Assembly: GCF_029227915.1 (NCBI RefSeq)
Contig: NC_079882.1
Span: forward strand, 30,496,001-30,560,000
Direction: 5' to 3'
Length of the DNA: 64,000 nucleotides
DNA from: Hydractinia symbiolongicarpus
Lineage: Eukaryota > Cnidaria > Hydrozoa > Anthoathecata > Hydractiniidae
This document shows positions 12,104 through 24,822 of the stretch, piece by piece. How positions within the stretch are numbered: position 1 is the first letter of the stretch; each line of letters begins with the position of its first letter. The notes beneath the pieces were generated by a model that was not told the origin of the DNA, did no database searches, and saw only the letters and a program-made list of their open reading frames with translations. The position numbers and the translations under genes were made by a program.

Positions 12104-15100
12104 CTAAACTTTTAAATGAAGCGCCACCACAGCGCCCAGTGTAATCGTTGAGTTCAAGCAATCATGTCAAATTAAGAAGAATGTTATTTCTTTGAGTCCA
12201 ATTGTCTCATTATTCACATTTATAAGTTCAAACTCCAAAATCAGTTCAATTAAATCCCAGAGTCAATTGGTTCACTGTTAAAAGCCATGCAACTTGGTAA
12301 TGTCTGAAACATATCGCTAAACACATGTTGGTGCGAATATGTGACGCGACCGTTGTACTTCAAGCGGACGGATACCGTTAGATACTCAATGAAATGTAGT
12401 TTTTGAAACTGTCTCTATATCTTCAGCGTGTGCTAACGGCTAGGATTGGTCCCACAGTAAAAAATGACTTATTTATCTAAATTTTTAAATGAAGCGCTAC
12501 CACAGCGCCCAGTGTAATCGCTGAGTTCCAGCAACCATGTCGGATTAAGAAGAATGTCATTTCTTGGAGTCCAATTGGCCCATTTATTACATTTATAAGT
12601 TCAAAGTCAAAAATCAGCTCAATTAAGTCCCACAGTCAATCGTTTTTGAAGTAGTTTTTGAAACTGTCTCTATTTCTTCAGAGCAACTAACGGCAAGGAT
12701 TGCTGCCACAGTAAATTATGACTTATTTATCTACATTCTTAAATAAAGCGCTACCACAGCGCCCAGTGTAATCGTTGAGTTCAAGCAATCATATAAAATT
12801 AAGAAGAATGTTACTTTTTGGTGTTCAATTGTCTCCTTTCTCACATTCATAAGGTCAAAGTTCAAGGCAGTTCAATTAAATCCCCCAGTCAATCGTTTCA
12901 CTATTAAAAGTGATGCAACCTGGTAATCTCAGAAACATATTGCTAAATGCATGTTGGTACGAATATGTGACGCAACCGCTGTAACTCAAACGGAGTGATA
13001 CCGTTACAAATTCAATGAAATTTAGTTTTAAAAAACGTCTCTATATCTTCAGCGCGTACTAACGGCCAGGATTGGTCCCACAGTAAAAATTGACTTATTT
13101 ATCTAAATTTTTGAATGAAGCGCTACCACAGCGCCCAGTGTAATCGCTGAGTTCCAGCAACCATGTCGGATTAAGAAGAATGTTATTTCTTGGAGTCCAA
13201 TTGGCCCATTTATCACATTTATAAGTTCAAAGTCAAAAATCAGCTCACTTAAGTCCCACAGTCAATCGTTTTTGAAGTAGTTTTTGAATTTGTCTCTATT
13301 TCTTCAGAGCAACTAACGGCAAGGATTAATCCCACAGTACAATATGACTTATTTATCTACATTCTTAAATAAAGCGCTACCACAGCACCCAGTGTAATCG
13401 TTGAGTTCAAGCAATCATGTAAAATTAAGAAGAATGTTACTTCTTGGTGTTCAATTGTCTCCTTTCTCACATTCATAAGGTCAAAGTTCAAGGCAGTTCA
13501 ATTAAATCCCCCAGTCTATCGTTTCAATGTTAAAAGCAATGCAACCTGGTAATATCAGAAACATGTCGCTAAATGCATGTTGGTACCAATATGTGACGCA
13601 ACCGTTGTAACTCAAACGGAGTGATACCGTTACAAATTCAATAAAATTTAGTTTTAAAAAACGTCTCTATTTCTTCAGCGCGAGCTAACGGCTAGGATTG
13701 GTCCCACAGTAAAAAATGACTTATTTATCTAAAATTTTAAATGAAGCGCTACCACAGCGCCCAGTGTAATCGCTGAGTTCCAGCAACCATGTCGGATTAA
13801 GAAGAATGTTATTTCTTGGAGTCCAATTGGCCCATTTATCACATTTATAAGTTCAAATTCAAAAATCAGCTCACTTAAGTCCCACAGTCAATCGTTTTTG
13901 AAGTAGTTTTTGAATTTGTCTCTATTTCTTCAGAGCAACTAACGGCAAGGATTGCTCCCACAGTACAATATGACTTATTTATCTACATTCTTAAATAAAG
14001 CGCTACCACAGCACCCAGTGTAATCGTTGAGTTCAAGCAATCATGTAAAATTAAGAAGAATGTTACTTCTTGGTGTTCAATTGTCTCCTTTCTCACACTC
14101 ATAAGGTCAAAGTTCAAGGCAGGTCAATTAAATCCCCCAGTCAATCGTTTCAATGTTAAAAGCAATGCAACCTGGTAATATCAGAATCATATCGCTAAAT
14201 GCATGTTGGTACCAATATGTGACGCAACCGTTGTAACTCAAACGGAGTGATACCGTTACAAATTCAATAAAATTTAGTTTTAAAAAACGTCTCTATTTGT
14301 TCAGCGCGAGCTAACGGCTAGGATTGGTCCCACAGTAAAAAATGACTTATTTATCTAAAATTTTAAATGAAGCGCTACCACAGCGCCCAGTGTAATCGCT
14401 GAGTTCCAGCAACCATGTCGGATTAAGAAGAATGTTATTTCTTGGAGTCCAATTGGCCCATTTATCACATTTATAAGTTCAAAGTCAAAAATCAGCTCAC
14501 TTAAGTCCCACAGTCAATCGTTTTTGAAGTAGTTTTTGAATTTGTCTCTATTTCTTCAGAGCAACTAACGGCAAGGATTGCTCCCACAGTACAATATGAC
14601 TCATTTATCTACATTCTTAAATAAAGCGCTACCACAGCACCCAGTGTAATCGTTGAGTTCAAGCAATCATGTAAAATTAAGAAGAATGTTACTTCTTGGT
14701 GTTCAATTGTCTCCTTTCTCACATTCATAAGGTCAAAGTTCAAGGCAGTTCAATTAAATCCCCCAGTCAATCGTTTCACTGTTAAAAGTGATGCAACCTG
14801 GTAATATCAGAAACGTATTGCTAAATGCATGTTGGTACGAATATGTGACGCAACCGCTGTAACTCAAACGGAGTGATACCGTTACAAATTCAATGAAATT
14901 TAGTTTTAAAAAACGTCTCTATATCTTCAGCGCGTACTAACGGCCAGGATTGGTCCCACAGTAAAAAATGACTTATTTATCTAAATTTTTAAATGAAGCG
15001 CTACCACAGCGCCCAGTGTAATCGCTGAGTTCCAGCAACCATGTCGGATTAAGAAGAATGTTATTTCTTGGAGTCCAATTGGCCCATTTATCACATTTAT

Positions 15101-18100
15101 AAGTTCAAAGTCAAAAATCAGCTCACTTAAGTCCCACAGTCAATCGTTTTTGAGGTAGTTTTTGAATTTGTCTCTATTTCTTCAGAGCAACTAACGGCAA
15201 GGATTGCTCCCATAGTACAATATGACTTATTTATCTACATTCTTAAATAAAGCGCTACCACAGCACCCAGTGTAATCGTTGAGTTCAAGCAATCATGTAA
15301 AATTAAGAAGAATGTTACTTCTTGGTGTTCAATTGTCTCCTTTCTCACATTCATAAGGTCAAAGTTCAAGGCAGTTCAATTAAATCCCCCAGTCAATCGT
15401 TTCAATGTTAAAAGCAATGCAACCTGGTAATATCAGAAACATATCGCTAAATGCATGTTGGTACGAATATGAGACGCAACCGTTGTAACTCAAACGGAGT
15501 GATACCGTTACAAATTCAATAAAATTTAGTTTTAAAAAACGTCTCTATTTCTTCAGCGCGAGCTAACGGCTAGGAGTGGTCCCACAGTAAAAAATGACTT
15601 ATTTATCTAAAATTTTAAATGAAGCGCTACCACAGCGCCCAATGTATTCGCTGAGTTCCAGCAACCATGTCAGATTAAGAAGAATGTTATTTCTTGGAGT
15701 CCAATTGTCTCACTTATCACATTTATAAGTTAAAAGTCCAAAGTCAGCTCAATTAAGTCCCACAATCAATCGTTTCACTGTTAAAAGCTATGCAAACTCG
15801 TAATATCAGAAACATATCGCTAAATGCTGGTTGGTATGAATATGTGACGCAACCGTTGTAACTCAAACGGAGTGATACCGTTACAAATTCAATGAAATTT
15901 AGGTTTTGACAACGTCTCTATTTCTTCAGGGCGAGCTAACGGCTAGGATTTGTCCCACAGTAAAAAATGACTTATTTATCTACATTTCTTAATAACGCGC
16001 TATCACAGCGCCCAGTGTAATCGTTGAGTTCAAGCAATCATGTCAAATTAAGAAGAATATTCTTTCTTTGTGTCCAATTGTCTCATTTATCACATTTATA
16101 AGTTCAAAGTCCAAAATCAGTTCAATTAAGTTCCACAGTCAATTGGTTCACTGTTAAAAGCCATGTAACTTGGTAATATCAGAAACATATCGCTAAATGC
16201 ATGTTGGTACGAATATGCGACGCAACCGTTGTAACTCAAACGGAGTGATACCGTTACAAATTCAATAAAATTTAGTTTTAAAAAACGTCTCTATTTCTTC
16301 AGCGCGAGATAACGGCTAGGATTAGTCCCACAGTAAAAAATTACTTATTTATCTAAAATTTTAAATGAAGCGCTACCACAGCGCCCAGTGTAATCGCTGA
16401 GTTACAGAAACCATGTCAGATTATGAAGAATGTTATTTATTGGAGTCCAATTGGCCCATTTATCACATTTACAAGTTCAAAGTCAAAAATCAGCTCAATT
16501 AAGTCCCACAGTCAATCGTTTTTGAAGTAGTTTTTGCAACTGTCTCTATTTCTTCAGAGCAACTAACGGCAAGGATTGCTCCCACAGTAAAATATGACTT
16601 ATTTATCTACATTCTTAAATAAAGCGCTACCACAGCACCCAGTGTAATCGTTGAGTTCAAGCAATCATGTAAAATTAAGAAGAATGTTACTTCTTGGTGT
16701 TCAATTGTCTCCTTTCTCACATTCATAAGGTCAAAGTTTAAGGCAGTTCAATTAAATCCCCCAGTCAATCGTTTCACTGTTAAAAGCGATGCAACCTGGT
16801 AATATCAGAAACATATCGCTAAATGCATGTTGGTACGAATATGTGACGCAACCGTTGTAACTCAAACGGAGTGATACCGTTACAAATTCAATAAAATTTA
16901 GTTCTAAAAAACGTCTCTATTTCTTCAGCGCGAGCTAACGGCTAGGATTGGTCCCACAGTAAAAAATGACTTATTTATCTAAAAGTTTAAATGAAGCGCT
17001 ACCACAGCGCCCAGTGTATTCACTGAGTTCCAGCAACCATGTCAGATTAAGAAGAATGTTATTTCTTGGAGTCCAATTGTCTCATTTATCACATTTATAA
17101 GTTAAAAGTCCAAAATCAGCTCAATTAAGTCCCACAGTCAATCGTTTCACTGTTAAAAGCGATGCAAACTCGTAATGTCAGAAACATATCGCTAAATGCA
17201 TGTTGGTATGAATATGTGACGCAACCGTTGTAACTCAAACGGAGTGATACCGTTACAAATTCAATGAAATTTAGTTTTTGAAAACGTCTCTATTTTTTCA
17301 GCGCGAGCTAACGGCTAGGATTAGTCCCACAGTAAAAAATGACTTATTTATCTACATTTCTTAATAACGCGCTATCACAGCGCCCAGTGTAATCGTTGAG
17401 TTCAAGCAATCATGTCAAATTAAGAAGAATATTCTTCTTTTGAGTCCAATTGTCTCATTTATCACATTTATAAGTTCAAAGTCCAAAAACAGTTCAATTA
17501 TGTCCCACAGTCAATTGGTTCACTGTTAAAAGCCATGTAACTTGGTAATATCTGAAACATATCGCTAAACACATGTTGGTACGAATATGTGACGCGACCG
17601 ATGTACTTCAAGCGGACGGATACCGTTAGAAACTCAATGAAATGTAGTTTTTGAAACTGTCTCTATATCTTAAGTGCGTGCTAACGGCTAGGATTGGTCC
17701 CACAGTAAAAAATGACTTATTTATCTAAAATTTTAAATGAAGCACTACCACAGCGCCCAGTGTATTCGCTGAGTTCCAGCAACCATGTCAGATTAAGAAG
17801 AATGTTATTTCTTGGAGTCCAATTGTCTCATTTATCACATTTATAAGTTAAAAGTCCAAAATCAGCTCAATTAAGTCCCACAATCAATCGTTTCACTGTT
17901 AAATACTATGCAAACTCGTAATATCAGAAACATATCGCTAAATGCTTGTTGGTATGAATATGTGACGCAACCGTTGTAACTCAAACGAAGTGATGCCGTT
18001 ACAAATTCAATGAAATTTAGTTTTTGAAACTGTCTCTATATCTTAAGCGCGTGCTAACGGCTAGGATAGGTCCCACAGTAAAAAATGACTCATTTATCTA

Positions 18101-18470
18101 AACTTTTAAATGAAGCGCCACCACAGCGCCCAGTGTAATCGCTAAATTCCAGCAATCGTGTCAAATTGAGGAGAATGTTATTTCTTGGAGTTCCATTGTC
18201 TCAATCATCACATTTATAATGTCAAAGGCCAAAATCAGTTCAATTAAGTCCCACAGTCAATTCGTTCACTGTTAAAAGCCATGCAACTTGGTAATGTCTG
18301 AAACATATCGCGAAACACATGTTGGTGCGAATATGTGACGCGACCGTTGTACTTCAAGCGGACGGATACCGTTAGATACTCAATGAAATGTAGTTTTTGA
18401 AACTATCTCTATATCTTCAGCGCGTGCTAACGGCTAGGATTGGTCCCACAGTAAAAAATGACTTATTTAT
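12104..18470 (+). repeat. 8.1-kb super-repeat, copy 2 (6,367 bp)
   Basis: Second, directly adjacent copy of 3992-12103. It is shorter by 1,745 bp, which is accounted for exactly by three whole-unit losses or copy-1 gains: 746 bp (two monomers, near 12731), 626 bp (one S-B dimer) and 373 bp (one E monomer). Rare marks shared with copy 1 include atgtcatttcttgg with atttattacat (4459 and 12554), catagtacaatatg (8471 and 15211) and taggagtggtccc (8831 and 15571). Confidence 0.85.
13103..15606 (+). repeat. 626-bp S-B dimer, four tandem copies
   Basis: Counterpart of 5737-8866 with one dimer fewer: starts at 13103, 13729, 14355 and 14981, exactly 626 bp apart. The 13729 copy carries ggcaggtcaatt in its B unit, as in the 6989 copy, and the 14981 copy carries tttttgaggtag and catagtac, as in the 8241 copy. 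The missing dimer is therefore one of the 6363/6989 type. Confidence 0.92.
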
Positions 18471-20590
18471 CTAAACTTTTAAATGAAGCGCCACCACAGC
18501 GCCCAGTGTAATCGTTGAGTTCAAGCAATCATGTCAAATTAAGAAGAATATTCTTTCTTTGAGTCCAATTTTCTCATTTATCACATTTATAAGTTCAAAG
18601 TCCAAAATCAGTTCAATTAAGTCCCACAGTCAATTCGTTCACTGTTAAAAGCCATGCAACTTGGTAATGTCTGAAACATATCGCGAAACACATGTTGGTG
18701 CGAATATGTGACGCGACCGTTGTACTTCAAGCGGACGGATACCGTTAGATACTCAATGAAATGTAGTTTTTGAAACTGTCTCTATTTCTTCAGCGCGAAC
18801 TAACGGCTAGGATTGGTCCCACAGAAAAAATGACTTATTTATCTACATTTCTTAATAACGCGCTATCACAGCGCCCAGTGTAATCGTTGAGTTCAAGCAA
18901 TCATGTCAAATTAAGAAGAATGTTATTTCTTTGAGTCCAATTGTCTCATTAATCACATTTATAAGTTCAAACTCCAAAATCAGTTCAGTTAAGTCCCACC
19001 GTCAATTGGTTCACTGTTAAAAGCCATGCAACTTGGTAATATCTGAAACATATCGCTAAACACATGTTGGTACGAATATGTGACGCGACCGATGTACTTT
19101 AAGCGGACGGATACCGTTAGAAACTCAATGAAATGTAGTTATTGAAACTGTCTCTATATCTTCAGCGCGTACTAACGGCCAGGATTGGTCCCACAGTAAA
19201 AAATGACTTATTTATCTAAATTTTTAAATGAAGCGCTAACACAGCGACCAGTGTAATCGCTGAGTTCCAGCAACCATGTCGGATTAAGAAGAATGTTATT
19301 TCTTGGAGTCCAATTGGCCCATTTATCACATTTATAAGTTCAAAGTCAAAAATCAGCTCAATTAAGTCCCAAAGTCAATCGTTTTTGAAGTAGTTTTTGA
19401 AACTGTCTTTATTTCTTCAGAGCAACTAACGGCAAGGATTGCTGCCACAGTAAAATATGACTTATTTATCTACATTCTTAAATAATGCGCTACCACAGCG
19501 CCCAGTGTAATCGTTGAGTTCAAGCAATCAAGTAAAATTAAGAAGAATGTTACTTTTTGGTGTTCAATTGTCTCCTTTCTCACATTCATAAGGTCAAAGT
19601 TCAAGGCAGTTCAATTAAATCCCCCAGTCAATCGTTTCACTGTTAAAAGTGATGCAACCTGGTAATATCAGAAACATATTGCTAAATGCATGTTGGTACA
19701 AATATGTGACGCAACCGCTGTAACTCAAACGGAGTGATACCGTTACAAATTCAATGAAATTTAGTTTTAAAAAACGTCTCTATATCTTCAGCGCGTACTA
19801 ACGGCCAGGATTGGTCCCACAGTAAAAAATGACTTATTTATCTAAATTTTTAAATGAAGCGCTACCACAGCGCCCAGTGTAATCGCTGAGTTCCAGCAAC
19901 CATGTCGGATTGAGAAGAATGTTATTTCTTGGAGTCCAATTGGCCCATTTATCACATTTATAAGTTCAAAGTCAAAAATCAGCTCAATTAAGCCCCACAG
20001 TCAATCGTTTTTGAAGTAGTTTTTGCAACTGTCTCTATTTCTTCAGAGCAACTAACGGCAAGGATTGCTCCCACAGTAAAATATGACTTAATTATCTACA
20101 TTCTTAAATAAAGCGCTACCACAGCACCCAGTGTAATCGTTGAGTTCAAGCAATCATGTAAAATTAAGAAGAATGTTACTTCTTGGTGTTCAATTGTCTC
20201 CTTTCTCACATTCATAAGGTCAAAGTTTAAGGCAGTTCAATTAAATCCCCCAGTCAATCGTTTCACTGTTAAAAGCGATGCAACCTGGTAATATCAGAAA
20301 CATATCGCTAAATGCATGTTGGTACGAATATGTGACGCAACCGTTGTAACTCAAACGGAGTGATACCGTTACAAATTCAATAAAATTTAGTTTTAAAAAC
20401 GTCTCTATTTCTTCAGCGCGAGCTAACGGCTAGGATTGGTCCCACAGTAAAAAATGGCTTATTTATCTAAAATTTTAAATGAAGCGCTACCACAGCGCCC
20501 AGTGTATTCGCTGAGTTCCAGCAACCATGTCAGATTAAGAAGAATGTTATTTCTTGGAGTCCAATTGTCTCATTTATCACATTTATAAGT
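18471..20590 (+). repeat. Truncated third copy of the super-repeat pattern
   Basis: Units start at 18471 (C), 18843 (C), 19216 (S), 19470 (B), 19842 (S), 20096 (B) and 20467 (E). The 19216/19470 pair matches 12477/12731 (gattgctgccacag, actttttggtgttc). The 19842/20096 pair matches 16353/16607 (aagtttaaggcag). The order is as in the 8.1-kb super-repeat with most inner units gone. The boundary with the next HOR is approximate. Confidence 0.7.
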
Positions 20591-22706
20591 TAAAAGTCCA
20601 AAATCAGCTCAATTAAGTCCCACAGTCAATCGTTTCACTGTTAAAAGCGATGCAAACTCGTAATGTCAGAAACATATCGCTAAATGCATGTTGGTATGAA
20701 TATGTGGCGCAACCGTTGTAACTCAAACGGAGTGATACCGTTACAAATTCAATGAAATTTAGTTTTTGAAACTGTCTCTATATCTTAAGCGCGTGCTAAC
20801 GGCTAGGATTGGTCCCACAGTAAAAAATGACTCATTTATCTAAACTTTTAAATGAAACGCCACCACAGCGCCCAGTGTAATCGCTAAATTCCAGCAATCG
20901 TGTCAAATTGAGGAGAATGTTATTTCTTGGAGTTCCATTGTCTCAATCATCACATTTATAATGTCAAAGGCCAAAATCAGTTCAATTAAATCCCAGAGTC
21001 AATCGTTTTACTGTTAAAAGCCATGCAACTTGGTAATGTCTGAAACATATCGCTAAATACATGTTGGTGCGAATATGTGACGCGACCGTTGTACTTCAAG
21101 CGGACGGATACCGTTAGATACTCAATGAAATGTAGTTTTTGAAACTATCTCTATATCTTCAGCGCGTGCTAACGGCTAGGATTGGTCCCACAGTAAAAAA
21201 TGACTTATTTATCTAAACTTTTAAATGAAGCGCCACCACAGCGCCCAGTGTAATCGTTGAGTTCAAGCAATCATGTCAAATTAAGAAGAATATTCTTTCT
21301 TTGAGTCCAATTTTCTCATTTATCACATTTATAAGTTCAAAGTCCAAAATCAGTTCAATTAAGTCCCACGGTCAATTCGTTCACTGTTAAAAGCCATGCA
21401 ACTTGGTAATGTCTGAAACATATCGCTAAATGCATGTTGGTATGAATATGTGGCGCAACCGTTGTAACTCAAACGGAGTGATACCGTTACAAATTCAATG
21501 AAATTTAGTTTTTGAAACTGTCTCTATATCTTAAGCGCGTGCTAACGGCTAGGATTGGTCCCACAGTAAAAAATGACTCATTTATCTAAACTTTTAAATG
21601 AAGCGCCACCACAGCGCCCAGTGTAATCGCTAAATTCCAGCAATCGTGTCAAATTGAGGAGAATGTTATTTCTTGGAGTTCCATTGTCTCAATCATCACA
21701 TTTATAATGTCAAAGGCCAAAATCAGTTCAATTAAATCCCAGAGTCAATCGTTTTACTGTTAAAAGCCATGCAACTTGGTAATGTCTGAAACATATCGCG
21801 AAACACATGTTGGTGCGAATATGTGACGCGACCGTTGTACTTCAAGCGGACGGATACCGTTAGATACTCAATGAAATGTAGTTTTTGAAACTGTCTCTAT
21901 TTCTTCAGCGCGAACTAACGGCTAGGATTGGTCCCACAGAAAAAATGACTTATTTATCTACATTTCTTAATAACGCGCTATCACAGCGACCAGTGTAATT
22001 GCTGAGTTCCAGCAACCATGTCGGATTAAGAAGAATGTTATTTCTTGGAGTCCAATTGGCCCATTTATCACATTTATAAGTTCAAAGTCAAAAATCAGCT
22101 CAATTAAGTCCCACACTCAATCGTTTTTGAAGTAGTTTTTGAAACTGTCTCTATTTCTTCAGAGCAACTAACGGCAAGGATTGCTGCCACAGTAAAATAT
22201 GACTTATTTATCTACATTCTTAAATAAAGCGCTACCACAGCGCCCAGTGTAATCGTTGAGTTCAAGCAATCATGTAAAATTAAGAAGAATGTTACTTTTT
22301 GGTGTTCAATTGTCTCCTTTCTCACATTCATAAGGTCAAAGTTCAAGGCATTTCAATTAAATCTCCCAGTCAATCGTTTCACTGTTAAAAGTGATGCAAC
22401 CTGGTAATATCAGAAACATATTGCTAAATGCATGTTGGTACGAATATGTGACGCAACCGCTGTAACTCAAACGGAGTGATACCGTTACAAATTCAATGAA
22501 ATTTAGTTTTAAAAAACGTCTCTATATCTTCAGCGCGTACTAACAGCCAGGATTGGTCCCACAGTAAAAATTGACTTATTTATCTAAATTTTTAAATGAA
22601 GGGCTACCACAGCGCCCAGTGTAATCGCTGAGTTCCAGCAACCATGTCGGATTAAGAAGAATGTTATTTTTGGAGTCCAATTGGCCCATTTATCACATTT
22701 ATAAGT
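20591..22706 (+). repeat. 2,116-bp hexamer HOR, copy 1
   Basis: Starts inside a monomer at taaaagtccaaaatcagc. Following unit starts are 20840 (D), 21213 (C then E), 21586 (D), 21958 (S with a ttaataacgcg start), 22212 (B) and 22584. Every one of these recurs 2,116 bp later. Rare marks repeated in both copies: gaatatgtggcgcaacc, cccacagaaaaaatgac, agcgaccagtgtaattgctg and aatgaagggctacc. The copies look nearly identical by eye, suggesting a recent duplication. Confidence 0.9.
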
Positions 22707-24822
22707 TAAAAGTCCAAAATCAGCTCAATTAAGTCCCACAGTCAATCGTTTCACTGTTAAAAGCGATGCAAACTCGTAATGTCAGAAACATATCGCTAAA
22801 TGCATGTTGGTATGAATATGTGGCGCAACCGTTGTAACTCAAACGGAGTGATACCGTTACAAATTCAATGAAATTTAGTTTTTGAAACTGTCTCTATATC
22901 TTAAGCGCGTGCTAACGGCTAGGATTGGTCCCACAGTAAAAAATGACTCATTTATCTAAACTTTTAAATGAAGCGCCACCACAGCGCCCAGTGTAATCGC
23001 TAAATTCCAGCAATCGTGTCAAATTGAGGAGAATGTTATTTCTTGGAGTTCCATTGTCTCAATCATCACATTTATAATGTCAAAGGCCAAAATCAGTTCA
23101 ATTAAATCCCAGAGTCAATCGTTTTACTGTTAAAAGCCATGCAACTTGGTAATGTCTGAAACATATCGCTAAATACATGTTGGTGCGAATATGTGACGCG
23201 ACCGTTGTACTTCAAGCGGACGGATACCGTTAGATACTCAATGAAATGTAGTTTTTGAAACTATCTCTATATCTTCAGCGCGTGCTAACGGCTAGGATTG
23301 GTCCCACAGTAAAAAATGACTTATTTATCTAAACTTTTAAATGAAGCGCCACCACAGCGCCCAGTGTAATCGTTGAGTTCAAGCAATCATGTCAAATTAA
23401 GAAGAATATTCTTTCTTTGAGTCCAATTTTCTCATTTATCACATTTATAAGTTCAAAGTCCAAAATCAGTTCAATTAAGTCCCACGGTCAATTCGTTCAC
23501 TGTTAAAAGCCATGCAACTTGGTAATGTCTGAAACATATCGCTAAATGCATGTTGGTATGAATATGTGGCGCAACCGTTGTAACTCAAACGGAGTGATAC
23601 CGTTACAAATTCAATGAAATTTAGTTTTTGAAACTGTCTCTATATCTTAAGCGCGTGCTAACGGCTAGGATTGGTCCCACAGTAAAAAATGACTCATTTA
23701 TCTAAACTTTTAAATGAAGCGCCACCACAGCGCCCAGTGTAATCGCTAAATTCCAGCAATCGTGTCAAATTGAGGAGAATGTTATTTCTTGGAGTTCCAT
23801 TGTCTCAATCATCACATTTATAATGTCAAAGGCCAAAATCAGTTCAATTAAATCCCAGAGTCAATCGTTTTACTGTTAAAAGCCATGCAACTTGGTAATG
23901 TCTGAAACATATCGCGAAACACATGTTGGTGCGAATATGTGACGCGACCGTTGTACTTCAAGCGGACGGATACCGTTAGATACTCAATGAAATGTAGTTT
24001 TTGAAACTGTCTCTATTTCTTCAGCGCGAACTAACGGCTAGGATTGGTCCCACAGAAAAAATGACTTATTTATCTACATTTCTTAATAAAGCGCTATCAC
24101 AGCGACCAGTGTAATTGCTGAGTTCCAGCAACCATGTCGGATTAAGAAGAATGTTATTTCTTGGAGTCCAATTGGCCCATTTATCACATTTATAAGTTCA
24201 AAGTCAAAAATCAGCTCAATTAAGTCCCACACTCAATCGTTTTTGAAGTAGTTTTTGAAACTGTCTCTATTTCTTCAGAGCAACTAACGGCAAGGATTGC
24301 TGCCACAGTAAAATATGACTTATTTATCTACATTCTTAAATAAAGCGCTACCACAGCGCCCAGTGTAATCGTTGAGTTCAAGCAATCATGTAAAATTAAG
24401 AAGAATGTTACTTTTTGGTGTTCAATTGTCTCCTTTCTCACATTCATAAGGTCAAAGTTCAAGGCATTTCAATTAAATCTCCCAGTCAATCGTTTCACTG
24501 TTAAAAGTGATGCAACCTGGAAATATCAGAAACATATTGCTAAATGCATGTTGGTACGAATATGTGACGCAACCGCTGTAACTCAAACGGAGTGATACCG
24601 TTACAAATTCAATGAAATTTAGTTTTAAAAAACGTCTCTATATCTTCAGCGCGTACTAACAGCCAGGATTGGTCCCACAGTAAAAATTGACTTATTTATC
24701 TAAATTTTTAAATGAAGGGCTACCACAGCGCCCAGTGTAATCGCTGAGTTCCAGCAACCATGTCGGATTAAGAAGAATGTTATTTTTGGAGTCCAATTGG
24801 CCCATTTATCACATTTATAAGT
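22707..24822 (+). repeat. 2,116-bp hexamer HOR, copy 2
   Basis: Directly adjacent to copy 1, with units at 22956, 23329, 23702, 24074, 24328 and 24700. The unit at 22584 is a chimera that joins the start of an S-type unit (gaagggctacc, gttatttttggagtcc) to the E-type interior at ataagtt, marking the crossover point; at the end of copy 2 the corresponding S unit (24700) continues normally. One of the few visible differences from copy 1 is ttaataaagcgc for ttaataacgcgc. Confidence 0.9.
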
